Below, piece by piece: positions 17,221-29,500 of a stretch of 64,000 nucleotides of DNA (its first letter is position 1; each line of letters opens with the position of its first letter). The notes under the pieces are model-generated. The model ran no database searches, was not told the origin of the DNA, and saw only the letters and a program-made list of their open reading frames with translations. Source of the DNA: Micromonospora acroterricola (GTDB lineage: Bacteria; Actinomycetota; Actinomycetes; Mycobacteriales; Micromonosporaceae). The stretch is from assembly GCF_003172955.1 (NCBI RefSeq), contig NZ_QGKR01000211.1, positions 1 to 64,000 on the forward strand, in the 5' to 3' direction. The translations under genes and the position numbers were made by a program.

Positions 17221-17721
17221 TCAGGTCAGCAGCAGGCCGGCCACCCAGAGGACGGCGACGACCACGCCCGCGAGGAACTCGACCAGCATCGACAGGCCGG
17301 CCGCCTTGACCGCCTGTCTGGTCGACGGCCAGGCCAGCCGGGAGTCGCCGAGCCGCAGCCGCTCGGCGGCCCACACCCCGCCGACGAAGCCGAGCACCGC
17401 CCCGACCACCGGGATCACGAAGAAGCCGACCAGCCCGAGCAGGCCGCCGGCGAGCAGCGACGACGTCGGCACCCCCGTACGTTTCAGGTTCCGCCCGGGC
17501 CAGGCGTACTTGACGACCGTGCCACCGGCGACGACCAGCGTCGCGGCGGCGAGCACCGCCCACCGGCCGACGCCGGCCCCACCGAACACGGCCCAGATCA
17601 GCACACCGCCCCAGCACAACGGCAGTGCCGGCAGGCCGGGCACCACCACGCCCGCCAACCCGGCCAGGATGGCCAGCCCGGCGAGCACGGTGACCGCCGC
17701 CTGGGTGTCCGTCACGCCCAT
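17221..17721 (-). CDS. DUF456-family small membrane protein
   Basis: A 166-residue protein with about four to five hydrophobic segments and the DUF456 pattern: LAGVVVPGLPALPLCWGGVL near the start, and GGLLGLVGFFVIPVVGAVLG with glycine-zipper character in the middle. No biochemical function is established for the family. The ATG at 17721 has a GGAGGGG site and overlaps the end of the GGDEF-EAL gene by 10 bp, so it is the last gene of a three-gene coupled unit. A longer frame would only extend into that gene. Confidence 0.85.
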   Translation of the reverse strand: MGVTDTQAAVTVLAGLAILAGLAGVVVPGLPALPLCWGGVLIWAVFGGAGVGRWAVLAAATLVVAGGTVVKYAWPGRNLKRTGVPTSSLLAGGLLGLVGFFVIPVVGAVLGFVGGVWAAERLRLGDSRLAWPSTRQAVKAAGLSMLVEFLAGVVVAVLWVAGLLLT

Positions 17722-19886
17722 CGTGTCGCCCCTCCGCCGCGCAGCCGGTCGGTGATCTGCTCCGCCGGCGCCGGCGCGCCGAAGTACCGGCCCTGTCCGG
17801 TGTCGCAGCGCAGCGCTCGCAGCCGCTCCGCCTGCACCTGGGTCTCCACCGCCTCGGCGGTGACCCACAGCTCCAGCGCGTGCGCCAACCTGACCAACGC
17901 GTCGACGATCCGCTCGTCGCGGTGGTCGGCCACGGCATCCGTCCCGTCGGCGCGGATGCCCTCGACGAACGGGCCGGCCAGCTTCAGGCAGTGGATCGGC
18001 AACCGCCGCAGGTACGCCAGGTTGGAGTACCCGGTGCCGAAGTCGTCCACCGCCAGCCGGACGCCCAGCGCGGCGAGCCGGTGCAGGCTGCGCAGGGGCT
18101 CGCCCGCGCTACCCATCACGGCGCTCTCGGTCAGCTCCAGTTGGAGCAGCTCGGCCGGCAGCCCGCTGGTGGCCAGAACGTCGGCCACCGTCTCCACGAT
18201 CGCCGGGTCGTCGGCCTGCCGGGCGGCCAGGTTGACGCTGACCACCAGCCGGGCGTCGGGGAACTCCCGCCACCACCGCTCGGCGTCCCGGCAGGCCCGC
18301 CGCAGCACCCACTCGCCGAGCCGGACGATCAGGCCGGTCTCCTCGGCCAGGCCGATGAACCGGTCCGGCCCGATCAGGCCCAACTCCGGGTGCTCCCAGC
18401 GGACCAGCGCCTCCACCGCGAGGATGCTGCCCTCCAGCAGCGAGACGATCGGCTGGTAGTGCAGCACGAACTCGCCCCGGTCCAGTGCCGCCGGCAGCCC
18501 GGCGACCAACGCCGAACGGGCGATGTCCCGGGCGCTGCGCTCCGGGTCGTAGACGGCCCACCGCCCCCTGCCCGCCGCCTTCGCCCAGTAGAGCGTGGTG
18601 TCCGCGGCCTTCATCAGCTCCGAGGCGCTGGTCGCGGCGGCCGGGCACTCCACGATGCCCACGCTGGCCGAGACGGCCAGTTGCTGGTCGCCGACGTGCA
18701 CCGGAACGGCGACGGCGGCCAACGCTGCCTCCGCCACGGCCACCGACTCGTCGAGGTCGTCCCCGCCGTCGACCAGGATGACGAACTCGTCACCGCCCAT
18801 CCGGGCGACCAGGTGGCCGTGGTCGGCCACGCACTCGGCCAGCCGCCGGCCGATCATCACGAGCAGCCGGTCACCGAGGTCGTGGCCGAGGCTGTCGTTG
18901 ATGGCCTTGAACCCGTCCAGGTCCAGGAAGCACACCCCGACCCGTCGACCGGGCCCGGCGGTGTCGAGGATCCGGCCCAACGTCTCGAAGAACAGCGTCC
19001 GGTTGGGCAGCCCGGTCAGCGGGTCGTGCAGCGCCTGGAAACGCAGCCGCTGCTGAAGTTCGTACCGCTCGGTGATGTCCTCGATCATCGCGACGGTGAA
19101 CCGGGGCCGGCCGTCGTCGTGCCGGATCAGCGAGACCGCCAGATCCGTCCAGACCACGCTGCCGTCCTTGCGGTGGTAGCGCTTCTCCACCCGGGCCGAG
19201 TCCTGCTTGCCCTCGATGAGCGCCTGGTACAGCTCCCACATCCCGGCGGCGTCGTCGGCGTGGAACAGCGTCGACACGTTGGTCTCGCACAGCTCCTCGA
19301 TGGAGTAGCCGAGCATGTCGGCGAACGCCTGGTTGACGTCGATGATCCGGCCGTCCACCCCGGCGATGCCGATCCCGATCGCGGCGCCGGTGAAGACCGC
19401 CCGGAAGCGCGCCTCGCTGTCGCGCAGCGCCTGTTCGACCTGGTCCCGCGCCTGCCAGGCCGAGCGGGCGATCCGTTCCTGCTGGGTGAAGGTGCGGTCG
19501 CGCAGCGCGCGGGCGAAACCGGCGGCCAGGGCGCCCTGCACCGCCGCGATCCGGTCCGTCAGGTCCGCCCGGCCTTCGTCGGCGCCCAGCACGCGGCGGG
19601 GGAAGTCCTCGCCGAGGGCACGCAGGGACCATTCCAGCGCCCGGGGTTCGGTGAGGTGCGCCTCCACCAGTGCCCGCCCGACCTCCTCGGCGGGGCGGGC
19701 CGAGAACGGCTCGGCCCGTACCGCCTGGGCGAGCCGGACGGTGTGCACCAGCAGCAGCCGCTCGGTCTCGGCCGCGCTGAGCGGCACGAAACCGAGGCGG
19801 CGCACCGCGCGGGCCCAGTCGGCGGCGTAGCCCTGGGCGTCGGCCCGGCCGGCGTCGACCCCGGTGGGATCCGGGACGGCGGCCAC
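17712..19886 (-). CDS. PAS-GGDEF-EAL cyclic-di-GMP turnover protein
   Basis: A 724-residue cytoplasmic protein. An N-terminal helical region (about 1-165) of unknown type is followed by a PAS domain (about 170-285), a GGDEF domain with intact RMGGDEFVIL (about 300-460), and an EAL domain with VEALVRWEHP, VNLAARQ and DDFGTGYSNLAYLRRLP (about 475-705). Both catalytic motifs look intact, so it could both make and degrade c-di-GMP, which in actinomycetes controls development through BldD. It starts 4 bp after the methyltransferase gene on GTG, without a clear ribosome site, and should be translated by coupling. Confidence 0.93.
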   Translation of the reverse strand: MAAVPDPTGVDAGRADAQGYAADWARAVRRLGFVPLSAAETERLLLVHTVRLAQAVRAEPFSARPAEEVGRALVEAHLTEPRALEWSLRALGEDFPRRVLGADEGRADLTDRIAAVQGALAAGFARALRDRTFTQQERIARSAWQARDQVEQALRDSEARFRAVFTGAAIGIGIAGVDGRIIDVNQAFADMLGYSIEELCETNVSTLFHADDAAGMWELYQALIEGKQDSARVEKRYHRKDGSVVWTDLAVSLIRHDDGRPRFTVAMIEDITERYELQQRLRFQALHDPLTGLPNRTLFFETLGRILDTAGPGRRVGVCFLDLDGFKAINDSLGHDLGDRLLVMIGRRLAECVADHGHLVARMGGDEFVILVDGGDDLDESVAVAEAALAAVAVPVHVGDQQLAVSASVGIVECPAAATSASELMKAADTTLYWAKAAGRGRWAVYDPERSARDIARSALVAGLPAALDRGEFVLHYQPIVSLLEGSILAVEALVRWEHPELGLIGPDRFIGLAEETGLIVRLGEWVLRRACRDAERWWREFPDARLVVSVNLAARQADDPAIVETVADVLATSGLPAELLQLELTESAVMGSAGEPLRSLHRLAALGVRLAVDDFGTGYSNLAYLRRLPIHCLKLAGPFVEGIRADGTDAVADHRDERIVDALVRLAHALELWVTAEAVETQVQAERLRALRCDTGQGRYFGAPAPAEQITDRLRGGGATRWA

Positions 19887-19890
19887 GGGA

Positions 19891-20703
19891 TCAGCCGGCT
19901 GGCTGGTCGTACCGGGCGACGCCTCCGAAGGCGCCGAAGCGCTCCGGGTGCCCGTCCACGTCGGACGGCGAGTCGGGACGCCAGAGCGGCATGTGCACGA
20001 CGCCCGGTTCGAGGACGGTCCAGTCGCCGAAGAACCCGGTGACCTGCGCGCGGGAGCGGAGGGTGATCTCGGTGTCCGTCCGGGCGGAGAGCCGCTGGGC
20101 GTCCAGCATCTCCTGCGGCTGGTCCTCGAAGGTGGAGTGCGAGATGACCAGGAAGCTGCCGGGCGCGGCGGCGGCCCGCAGGGTGGCCAGGATGTCCTCG
20201 GGCCGGTCGGCGTCCGGGATGAAGTGCACCACCCCGGCCAGCAGGATGCCCATCGGCCGGCTGAAGTCGATCAGCCCGAGCTGGCGGGTCTCGGCGAGGA
20301 TCCGCTCCGGCTCGCGCAGGTCGGCGTGGATCACCCCGGTCAGCTCGTTGCCGGCGAGCAGTTCCCGGCTGTGTGCGACGGCCACCGGGTCGATGTCGAC
20401 GTAGACCACGCGGGCCTTGGGGTTCGCGCCCTGCGCCACCTCGTGCACGTTGCCCACGGTGGGAATTCCGGAGCCGATGTCGAGAAACTGGTCGATGCCG
20501 GCGTCGAGCAGCGCGCGGACGGCCCGGCGCAGGAAGTCCCGCCCGGAGCGCATGGTGGCGGCGAGATTCGGGGTCATGCCGGCGATCTGCTCGGCCAGCT
20601 GACGGTCGATCTCGAAGTTGTGCGCCCCGCCCAGGAAATAGTCGTACACCCGGGCCGCGCTCGGCCTGGTCAGATCGATCTCGGTCGGCAGTCCGTCCGG
20701 CAT
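19891..20703 (-). CDS. DUF574/pfam04672 SAM-dependent methyltransferase-like protein
   Basis: A 270-residue protein of an actinomycete-specific family that carries the S-adenosylmethionine binding motif QFLDIGSGIPTVGNVHEVAQ (about 72-91) and the acidic loop VVYVDIDPVAVAHS. The conserved start PSAARVYDYFLGGAHNFEID is a family hallmark. Filamentous actinomycetes hold many copies, often beside regulators, and their targets are unknown. A GGGGAG site precedes the ATG at 20703. It is the first gene of a tight unit with the c-di-GMP protein and a DUF456 protein. A TAGAGT hexamer about 100 bp upstream could be its -10. Confidence 0.9.
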   Translation of the reverse strand: MPDGLPTEIDLTRPSAARVYDYFLGGAHNFEIDRQLAEQIAGMTPNLAATMRSGRDFLRRAVRALLDAGIDQFLDIGSGIPTVGNVHEVAQGANPKARVVYVDIDPVAVAHSRELLAGNELTGVIHADLREPERILAETRQLGLIDFSRPMGILLAGVVHFIPDADRPEDILATLRAAAAPGSFLVISHSTFEDQPQEMLDAQRLSARTDTEITLRSRAQVTGFFGDWTVLEPGVVHMPLWRPDSPSDVDGHPERFGAFGGVARYDQPAG

Positions 20704-20855
20704 CAGCGTGCTCCCCAGTTCATCGCCGCAGCGCGGGACGGCACCGGCGTCGTCGGGCGCGCGCGACCACCGGCAGACCCGCGGGTCGTGTGGTGTGGAC
20801 CACTCTAGGCCGCCGACTCCCGCGTTCGGGAGATCCCTTCACGCTCTTTCCGCGT

Positions 20856-22061
<1,206 letters not shown>

Positions 22062-22153
22062 CGCGAGTCCTTCGGGGTGGAGACTGCGGGGGTGCGGCGC
22101 CCACCGGGGTCGAGTGGGCCACCAGCCGCCAGGATATCCGCGTCCGCAGCGGA

Positions 22154-22159
22154 TAGGTT
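22154..22159 (+). promoter_or_regulatory. TAGGTT -10-like hexamer, leaderless arrangement
   Basis: TAGGTT is followed by 6 bases and the ATG at 22166, without a ribosome site. This fits a leaderless transcript like that of map. Confidence 0.45.
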
Positions 22160-22165
22160 GACGGC

Positions 22166-23123
<958 letters not shown>

Positions 23124-23131
<8 letters not shown>

Positions 23132-23822
23132 GTCGGGCCGGCCCGGCACCACGACGGCGACCGCCGCCCGGGCGGACGTCGCGCGCCGGGTCGCCGGGTG
23201 GGCGGCCGCCGGCTGCGGGCTGGCCGGCGCGGTCGTGGTGATGGTCGCGGTGGTCTCCGGACCCGATCCGGGGTTCACCGGGTACGTCAGCGAGGCGGGC
23301 ATCGCCGGCAGCGGCCACGCCGCGACGTACCGGATCGGGATCCTCGCACTGGCCGGCTCGCTGCTGCTGCTCGCCGCGGCGCTGCCCCCCGGGGTGCGGG
23401 CGGCGCCGGCGCTGCTCGCCGCCGGTGCCGTTTTCACCGGCCTGTCCGGGGCGGTGACCTGCTCCGCCGGCTGCCCCCTGCCGCCGTTCGAGCGAGCCAC
23501 GATGGCGGATTTGGTGCACGGCGGCGCGAGCATCGCCGCGACCGCGGCGACGGTCTTCGCCATGGTCGCGCTCTCCGTGTCCGGCCCGGCCGGCCGGGCG
23601 GTACGCCGGCTGGCGGGCGGGGCCGCCGCGCTCAGCCTGCCGCTCTGCGCCGCGGTCGGGCTGGCCATGCTCATCGTCGGCCGGGGCGCCGTGGTGGGGG
23701 TGCTGGAGCGGCTGATCCTCGCGCTGGCGGTGCTGTGGGGCCTGGCGACCGCCATCACCCTCGCCCTCGCCGCCGGCAGGGAAGGCCGCCCTCCTGAGGG
23801 TCGGGCCGGCGGGCGCGTGTAA
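23124..23822 (+). CDS. DUF998-family integral membrane protein
   Basis: A 232-residue protein with six hydrophobic segments and the DUF998 arrangement: a first helix AAAGCGLAGAVVVMVAVVSG, an outside loop with FTGYVSEAGIAGSGHA, a helix ILALAGSLLLLAAALPPG, and an extracytoplasmic loop with two Cys (TCSAGC). The role of the family is unknown. The GTG start overlaps the preceding gene by 8 bp, so both are probably translated together. The C terminus is short and basic. Confidence 0.82.
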
Positions 23823-24011
23823 GGAGCGTCACGCCGATCCGTGCCTACCGATGGCCGATCGTCGGCGTATCGTCGGCTGGCGATGACCAATGTCTGGGAC
23901 CTAACCGTTCGCCTGTATGTCGATCTCCGACTGCAGGCCAGCGGCATCTGTCCGGCGTAGCTGCGCTCCGCACGTCTACCCCGTTCAGCCCCGACAATTG
24001 GATCAGTCCCC

Positions 24012-25328
24012 ATGCCTTTCGGCCTGCGCAAGATTCCCTTCTCCGTACAGATCCTCCTCGGCCTCGTGCTCGGCGTGGCGCTCGGCTTCCTGGCCCGCAG
24101 CAACGACCTGAGCTGGCTCACCAGCACCCTGCACACCGTCGGCGGCCTCTTCGTCCAGCTGCTCAAGCTGGCCGTGCCGCCCCTGGTCTTCACCGCCATC
24201 GTGGTCAGCGTGGTCAGCCTGCGCGGCGTGGCCAACGCCGCCCGGCTCGCGCTGAAGACCCTCCTGTGGTTCGGCGTCACCGCGCTGATCTCGGTCGGCA
24301 TCGGCATCGGCCTGGGCCTGCTCACCAACCCGGGCCGGGGCGTGACCCTCGACCTGGGTGGCGCGACACCGCCGAAGAACACCGGCTCGTGGACCGACTT
24401 CCTCACCGGCATCGTGCCCACCAACCCGGTCGGCGCGTTCGTCGAGGGCAACGTGCTCCAGATCGTCTTCCTGGCCCTCGTGGTCGGCGCCGCGGCGCTG
24501 CTGGTCGGCGACGCCGCCGAGCCGTTCGTGGCGCTGAACCGCTCCCTGCTGGAGATCGTCCAGAAGGCGCTGTGGTGGGTCATCCGGCTCGCCCCGATCG
24601 GCACCCTCGGCCTGATCGGCAACGCCGTCGCCTCCTACGGTTGGGACCTGCTGGCCCCTCTCGCGAAGTTCACCACCGCCGTCTACGTCGGCTGCGCCAT
24701 CGTGCTGTTCGTGGTCTACCCGCTGGTGCTGGTCCTCGCCGGCCGCCTCAACCCGCTTCGCTTCTTCGCCGGCGCCTGGCCGGCGATCGAGCTGGCCTTC
24801 GTGTCCCGCTCCTCGGTGGGCACCATGCCGGTGACCCAGCGCTCCGTCGAGCGGCTCGGTGTGCCCCGCGAGTACGCCTCGTTCGCGGTGCCGTTCGGCG
24901 CCACCACGAAGATGGACGGCTGCGCCGCGATCTACCCGGCCCTGGCCGCGATCTTCGTGGCCCAGGTGTTCGGCGTGGACCTCGGCGTCACCGACTACCT
25001 GCTGATCGCCTTCGTCTCGGTGGTGGGCTCGGCGGCCACCGCCGGCCTGACCGGCGCGATCGTGATGCTCACCCTCACCCTGAGCACGCTGGGCCTGCCG
25101 CTCGCCGGCGCCGGCCTGCTGCTGGCCATCGACCCGATCCTGGACATGATCCGGACCGCCACCAACGTTGCCGGGCAGGCGCTGGTGCCGACCGTGGTCG
25201 CCGCCCGCGAGGGCACCCTCGACCGCGCCGCGTACGAATCCGCCGGCCGGCGTGACCTGACCGACCCGGAGCCGGTCGCCGACACCCGGCCCGACCGGCA
25301 GGACGAGCTGAGCCCCGTCCCCGCCTGA
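24012..25328 (+). CDS. Dicarboxylate/amino acid:cation symporter (DAACS family)
   Basis: A 438-residue membrane transporter of the GltP/DctA/GltT family. Visible family elements are the first helix SVQILLGLVLGVALGFL, the FVQLLKLAVPPLVFTAIVVS motif, the Ser-rich hairpin SRSSVGTMPVT (about 261-271), the metal-binding stretch TTKMDGCAAIYPA (about 298-310, where NMDGT is more usual) and DPILDMIRTATNVAGQ. It should import a dicarboxylate or acidic/neutral amino acid with Na+ or H+. A weak ribosome site precedes the ATG. A strong stem-loop follows the gene. Confidence 0.93.
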   Translation: MPFGLRKIPFSVQILLGLVLGVALGFLARSNDLSWLTSTLHTVGGLFVQLLKLAVPPLVFTAIVVSVVSLRGVANAARLALKTLLWFGVTALISVGIGIGLGLLTNPGRGVTLDLGGATPPKNTGSWTDFLTGIVPTNPVGAFVEGNVLQIVFLALVVGAAALLVGDAAEPFVALNRSLLEIVQKALWWVIRLAPIGTLGLIGNAVASYGWDLLAPLAKFTTAVYVGCAIVLFVVYPLVLVLAGRLNPLRFFAGAWPAIELAFVSRSSVGTMPVTQRSVERLGVPREYASFAVPFGATTKMDGCAAIYPALAAIFVAQVFGVDLGVTDYLLIAFVSVVGSAATAGLTGAIVMLTLTLSTLGLPLAGAGLLLAIDPILDMIRTATNVAGQALVPTVVAAREGTLDRAAYESAGRRDLTDPEPVADTRPDRQDELSPVPA

Positions 25329-25345
25329 CCAGTTCGCATCGACGC

Positions 25346-25380
25346 CGACGGGCCCCTCCCGGGGGGCCCGTCGCCGTTTC
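25346..25380 (+). terminator. Stem-loop terminator after the symporter gene
   Basis: An 11-bp perfect GC stem (25346-25356 with 25363-25373) with a 6-base loop is followed by CCGTTTC. It lies between the symporter stop and the next ATG at 25396. Confidence 0.75.
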
Positions 25381-25395
25381 CGAGAGGATGACGAC

Positions 25396-26463
25396 ATGAG
25401 CTCCCTGTTCACGCCGCTGGCCCTGCGCGCGGTCACCCTGCCCAATCGGATCGCCATGGCGCCGATGTGCCAGTACTCCGCCGGTCCGGACGGCCTGCCC
25501 ACCGACTGGCACCTGATCCACCTCGGCACCCGGGCGGTTGGCGGGGTCGGGCTGGTGCTGTCCGAGGCGACCGCCGTGCTGCCGGAGGGCCGGATCAGCC
25601 CGCAGGACACCGGGCTGTGGTCCGGCGCGCACGTGGACGCGTGGCGGCCGGTGACGCGGTTCGTCGCCGCTCAGGGCGCGGTGCCGGCGGTCCAGCTCGC
25701 GCACGCCGGGTTCAAGGCGTCCACGTACCGGCCGTGGGCGCCGGCCCGCGGCGGCGTGCCGGACGCCGAGGGCGGCTGGACGCCGGTCGCCCCGGGGTCG
25801 GAGCCGTTCGTCGCCGACTACCGGGTACCGACCGCCCTCGACGCGGCCGGCGTCGCGGGCGTGGTCGAGGCCTTCGCCACCGCCGCCGAACGGGCCCTGG
25901 CCGCCGGCTTCGCCGCCGTGGAGATCCACGCCGCGCACGGCTACCTGCTGCACGAGTTCCTCTCACCGCTGACCAACCACCGCACGGATTCGTACGGCGG
26001 GGACCGGGCGGCCCGGATGCGGCTCACCCTGGAGGTGGCCCGCGCGGTGCGCGCCGCGGTCGGCGAGAACGTCCCGGTGCTCACCCGGATCTCCGCCACC
26101 GACTGGGTCGAGGGTGGCTGGACGATCGAGGACAGCGTGGTCCTCGCCGGCGAGCTGGCCGGGGCCGGCGTGGACCTGGTCGACGCCTCCTCCGGCGGAG
26201 CACACCCGAACGCGCGCATCCCGCTCGGCCCCGGCTACCAGGTGCCGCTGGCAGCCCGTATCCGCCGCGAGGCCGGCGTGCCGACCGGCGCGGTCGGCCT
26301 GATCGTCGAACCGGAGCAGGCCGAGCAGATCGTCGCCGGCGGCGAGGCCGACCTGGTGCTGCTCGGCCGGGAGCTGCTGCGCGACCCGTACTGGCCGCGT
26401 CGGGCCGCCGCCAAGCTCGGCGTCGCGTACACCGGGCCCGCCCAGTACGCCCGCGCCTCCTGA
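25396..26463 (+). CDS. Old-yellow-enzyme-family NADH:flavin oxidoreductase, YqjM-like
   Basis: A 355-residue FMN enzyme of the 'thermophilic-like' old yellow enzyme class. Key residues can be seen: Cys and Tyr in MAPMCQYSA (about 23-31), the substrate-binding His pair with Tyr in EIHAAHGYLLHEFLSP (about 176-191), SYGGDRAARMRLTLEV, and the Arg-containing C-terminal LLGRELLRDPYWP. Such enzymes reduce activated C=C bonds of enones and maleimides. It stands alone with a good start (ATG preceded by GAGAGGATG), and its end faces the convergent ABC exporter gene. Confidence 0.92.
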   Translation: MSSLFTPLALRAVTLPNRIAMAPMCQYSAGPDGLPTDWHLIHLGTRAVGGVGLVLSEATAVLPEGRISPQDTGLWSGAHVDAWRPVTRFVAAQGAVPAVQLAHAGFKASTYRPWAPARGGVPDAEGGWTPVAPGSEPFVADYRVPTALDAAGVAGVVEAFATAAERALAAGFAAVEIHAAHGYLLHEFLSPLTNHRTDSYGGDRAARMRLTLEVARAVRAAVGENVPVLTRISATDWVEGGWTIEDSVVLAGELAGAGVDLVDASSGGAHPNARIPLGPGYQVPLAARIRREAGVPTGAVGLIVEPEQAEQIVAGGEADLVLLGRELLRDPYWPRRAAAKLGVAYTGPAQYARAS

Positions 26464-26506
26464 CCCCGCCGGTCGGGCGGCTGCCGTGGCGGCAGCCGCC
26501 CGACCG

Positions 26507-29500
26507 TCAGCCGGCGAGGTGCGACCAGTCGCCCTCCAGGTCCCGCCAGGCCCCCTGGGCGGCCACCGTGCCGCCGATCAGCACCACCACGTGGTCGGCG
26601 CGGACCAGCGCGGCCCGCTTAGCGGTCGAGCCGACCACGGTCACCCCGTGCGCGCGCAGCGCCTGCCACAGCGCCAGCTCGGTGGTGACGTCCAAGGCCG
26701 ACGACACGTCGTCGGCGACCAGCAGCTCGGTACGCGGAGCCAGCGCCCGGGCCAGCGCCAACCGCTGTAGCTGGCCGCCGGAGAGCCGCGTGCCCTTGTG
26801 CCCGATGAGCAGACCCAACCCGCCGCCGGCCGCGGCGAGATCGTGGTCGAGCTGAGCGGTGCTGACCGCCCCGGCCGCGTCCACCTGGTGGCCGAGCGCG
26901 ATGTTGTCGGCCACCGTGCCGGACAGCACCCGGGGCAGCTGACCGACGTAGCCGACCTGGTTGGGGCGCAGGAACAGCTCCGGCTCGGTGACCGGGTCGC
27001 CGTTCCAGGACAGCTCCCCCGTGTGGTGCACGATCCCTGCCAGGGCCCGCAGCAGCGAGGACTTGCCCGAGCCGACCGGCCCGACGACCAGCACCAACTG
27101 GCCGCGTCGCACGGTCAGGTCCACGTCCCGGACGGCGACCGCGCCGTCGGAGTGCACCACCCCGAAGCCGCGCAGCTCCAGTTGGCGCAGCGGGTGTCGG
27201 GGCGGCGGCGTCGGCGCGGGCGCGGTCCCGGCGGCCAGGTCGACCGCCGGCACCCCCGCCGAGTACGCGCCCACCCCGGCCATCGCCACCGTGCGGCGGG
27301 TCCAGACCCGCGCGGACGGCAGTTGGGAGACCAGGGACGCGGTGGTCCAGGCGAACCAGCGGGCCGCGCCGAGCGTGGAGACGGCCACCAGCACCGCCCC
27401 GGCGGAGAGCCCACCGCTCAGGTAGAGCGCCCACGCGCCGATCGGCAGCAGGCCGCTGGCCATCGCCGGCGTGGAACGCGACCACACCTGCACCGAGATC
27501 TCCCGCCGCTGCCGGTCGCTGCGCACCACGTCCAGGTCGGCCAGGTGGCGCAGCACCGGCGCCGTCGCGCCGGCGAGCTTCACCGTCCGCGCCGCGGAGA
27601 GCGCGGAGACCAACGCGGTGGCGAAGGCCGCCCGCGCCGCCACCGTCGCCCGGGCCGCACGCTCGAGCTTCGGACCGAACAGCGTCGCTGCCAGGCCGGA
27701 GATGACCATGGTGCCGAGGAAGAACAGCCCCGGTACGACGCTGCCGGTGACCGCCGTCATGGCGACCACCAGCACCAGCGCGACGGCCTGGTCCAGCACG
27801 TGGTCGGCGAGCTGGACCACCCGCTCCGTGTCACCGCCCTGCGCCACCACCTCCGCCGGGGTGTGCGAGCTGACCCGGCGCGGCCCGGTCTGGCCGTGCA
27901 CCAGGCGCAGGCCGATCCGCAGCATCTGCCGCACCCACCAGTGCGGGAACCAGACGTGCGTGTAGAACGGCAGCGGCAGGGTGACCAGCAGCCCGGCCAC
28001 GATGCCCAGCGCCGGCAGGTACGGGTTGCCGGTCCCGTCGACCAGATCGGCCCAGAGCCACGGCAGCACCGGGCCGTCCAGCCCGAGCAGGCTGAGCCCG
28101 AGGAACAGCACGATCGCGGCCAGCCCGTACCGGGGGTCGTTGGTGCAGAGTCGGACGATCTCCCGGAACGTGCGGGCCGGCGGGACGGGCGGCAGTGGCG
28201 GCGGGTCGGCACGGGTCGGCCCGACCGTTTCGACGGGTCCACCCGGCTCGACCAGCCCGCCTGGCCTGCCCGGCTCGACCGGCCCGCCTGGCTCGACCGG
28301 CTCGGCCGTCGGCGCGCTTGGCCAGGCGTCGGCCGGGTCGGGGCCGACCAGCAGATCCGTGCCGGCACCGCTGCGGCCGGCCGGCACTGCGGCGTACGCG
28401 GCGGCGTGGCTGGTCGCCAGCAGCTCGGCGAAACGGGTCGAGGTTTCCAGCGGACCGGCCTCGACCACCGCGCCGTCGGCCAGCACCACCACCTCGTCGC
28501 AGCGGCGAACCGAGGAGAGCCGGTGCGCGATGACGATGCCGATGCGGTCGCGCAGCAGCCGTTCGGTGGCCCGTTGCACCCGTGCCTCGGTGACCGGGTC
28601 CAGCCGTGCGGTGGCCTCGTCGAGGATCACCACGTGCGGGTCGCGGACCAGGATCCGGGCGAAGGCCACCAACTGCTCCTGACCGGCCGAGAGCACATGC
28701 CCGCCCTCCCCCAGCCGGGTCGCCAGCCCGTCGGGCAGCTCGGCGATCCAGCCGGCCAGGCCCAGCTCGTCCAGCGCGCGGGCGGCGGCGTCGAGCAGCT
28801 CCGGGTCGAAGAGCGCGACGTTCTCGGCGAGCGTGCCCGCCAGGATCTCGGTGCGCTGCGGCACCAGCGCCACCCAGCGGCGAAGCTGCTCGACGTCGAG
28901 GTCACACAGGTCGGTGCCGCCGAGGAAGACGGTGCCCGGTGGCACGTCGACGGCCCTGGTGAGCACCTTCGCCAGGGTCGACTTGCCCGAACCGGTCCGC
29001 CCGATCAGCGCGTACGAGCGGCCGCGCGCGAAGGTGAGGCTGAGCCCGCGCAGAGCGGGACCCCGGCCGCTCTCCGGGCCGCTCACCTCGTACCCGAATG
29101 TCAGTTCCCGGATGCGCAGGTCACCCTCGGCCGGGCTGGCCCCACCGACGGGCTCCTGCCGCGCCTTCTGGAGCAACTGCACACGAGCCCACGCGCCGAG
29201 GGCCTCCTGAAGCTCGGGCACCATCCGGCTGACGTGTTCCGCGGTGGCCCCGAAGGCCAGGGCGAGCAGCCAGATGGCGGTGAGCCGGGCAGCGTCGACC
29301 CGGTCGGTGGCCAGGGCCCACGCCCCGCCGAGCACCACCACGCCGATGCCGCCCCGGATCGTCGCGGTCGCGGCCGACGCAACCCGGGCGGACAGCACCC
29401 AGACCAGGTGGCCGCGGGACAGCACGGCGGCGGCCCGCCGGGCGTACAGACGCAGCACGTACGGCCGGGCCAGGCTGGTCCGTACGTCGTCCTGGCCGTG

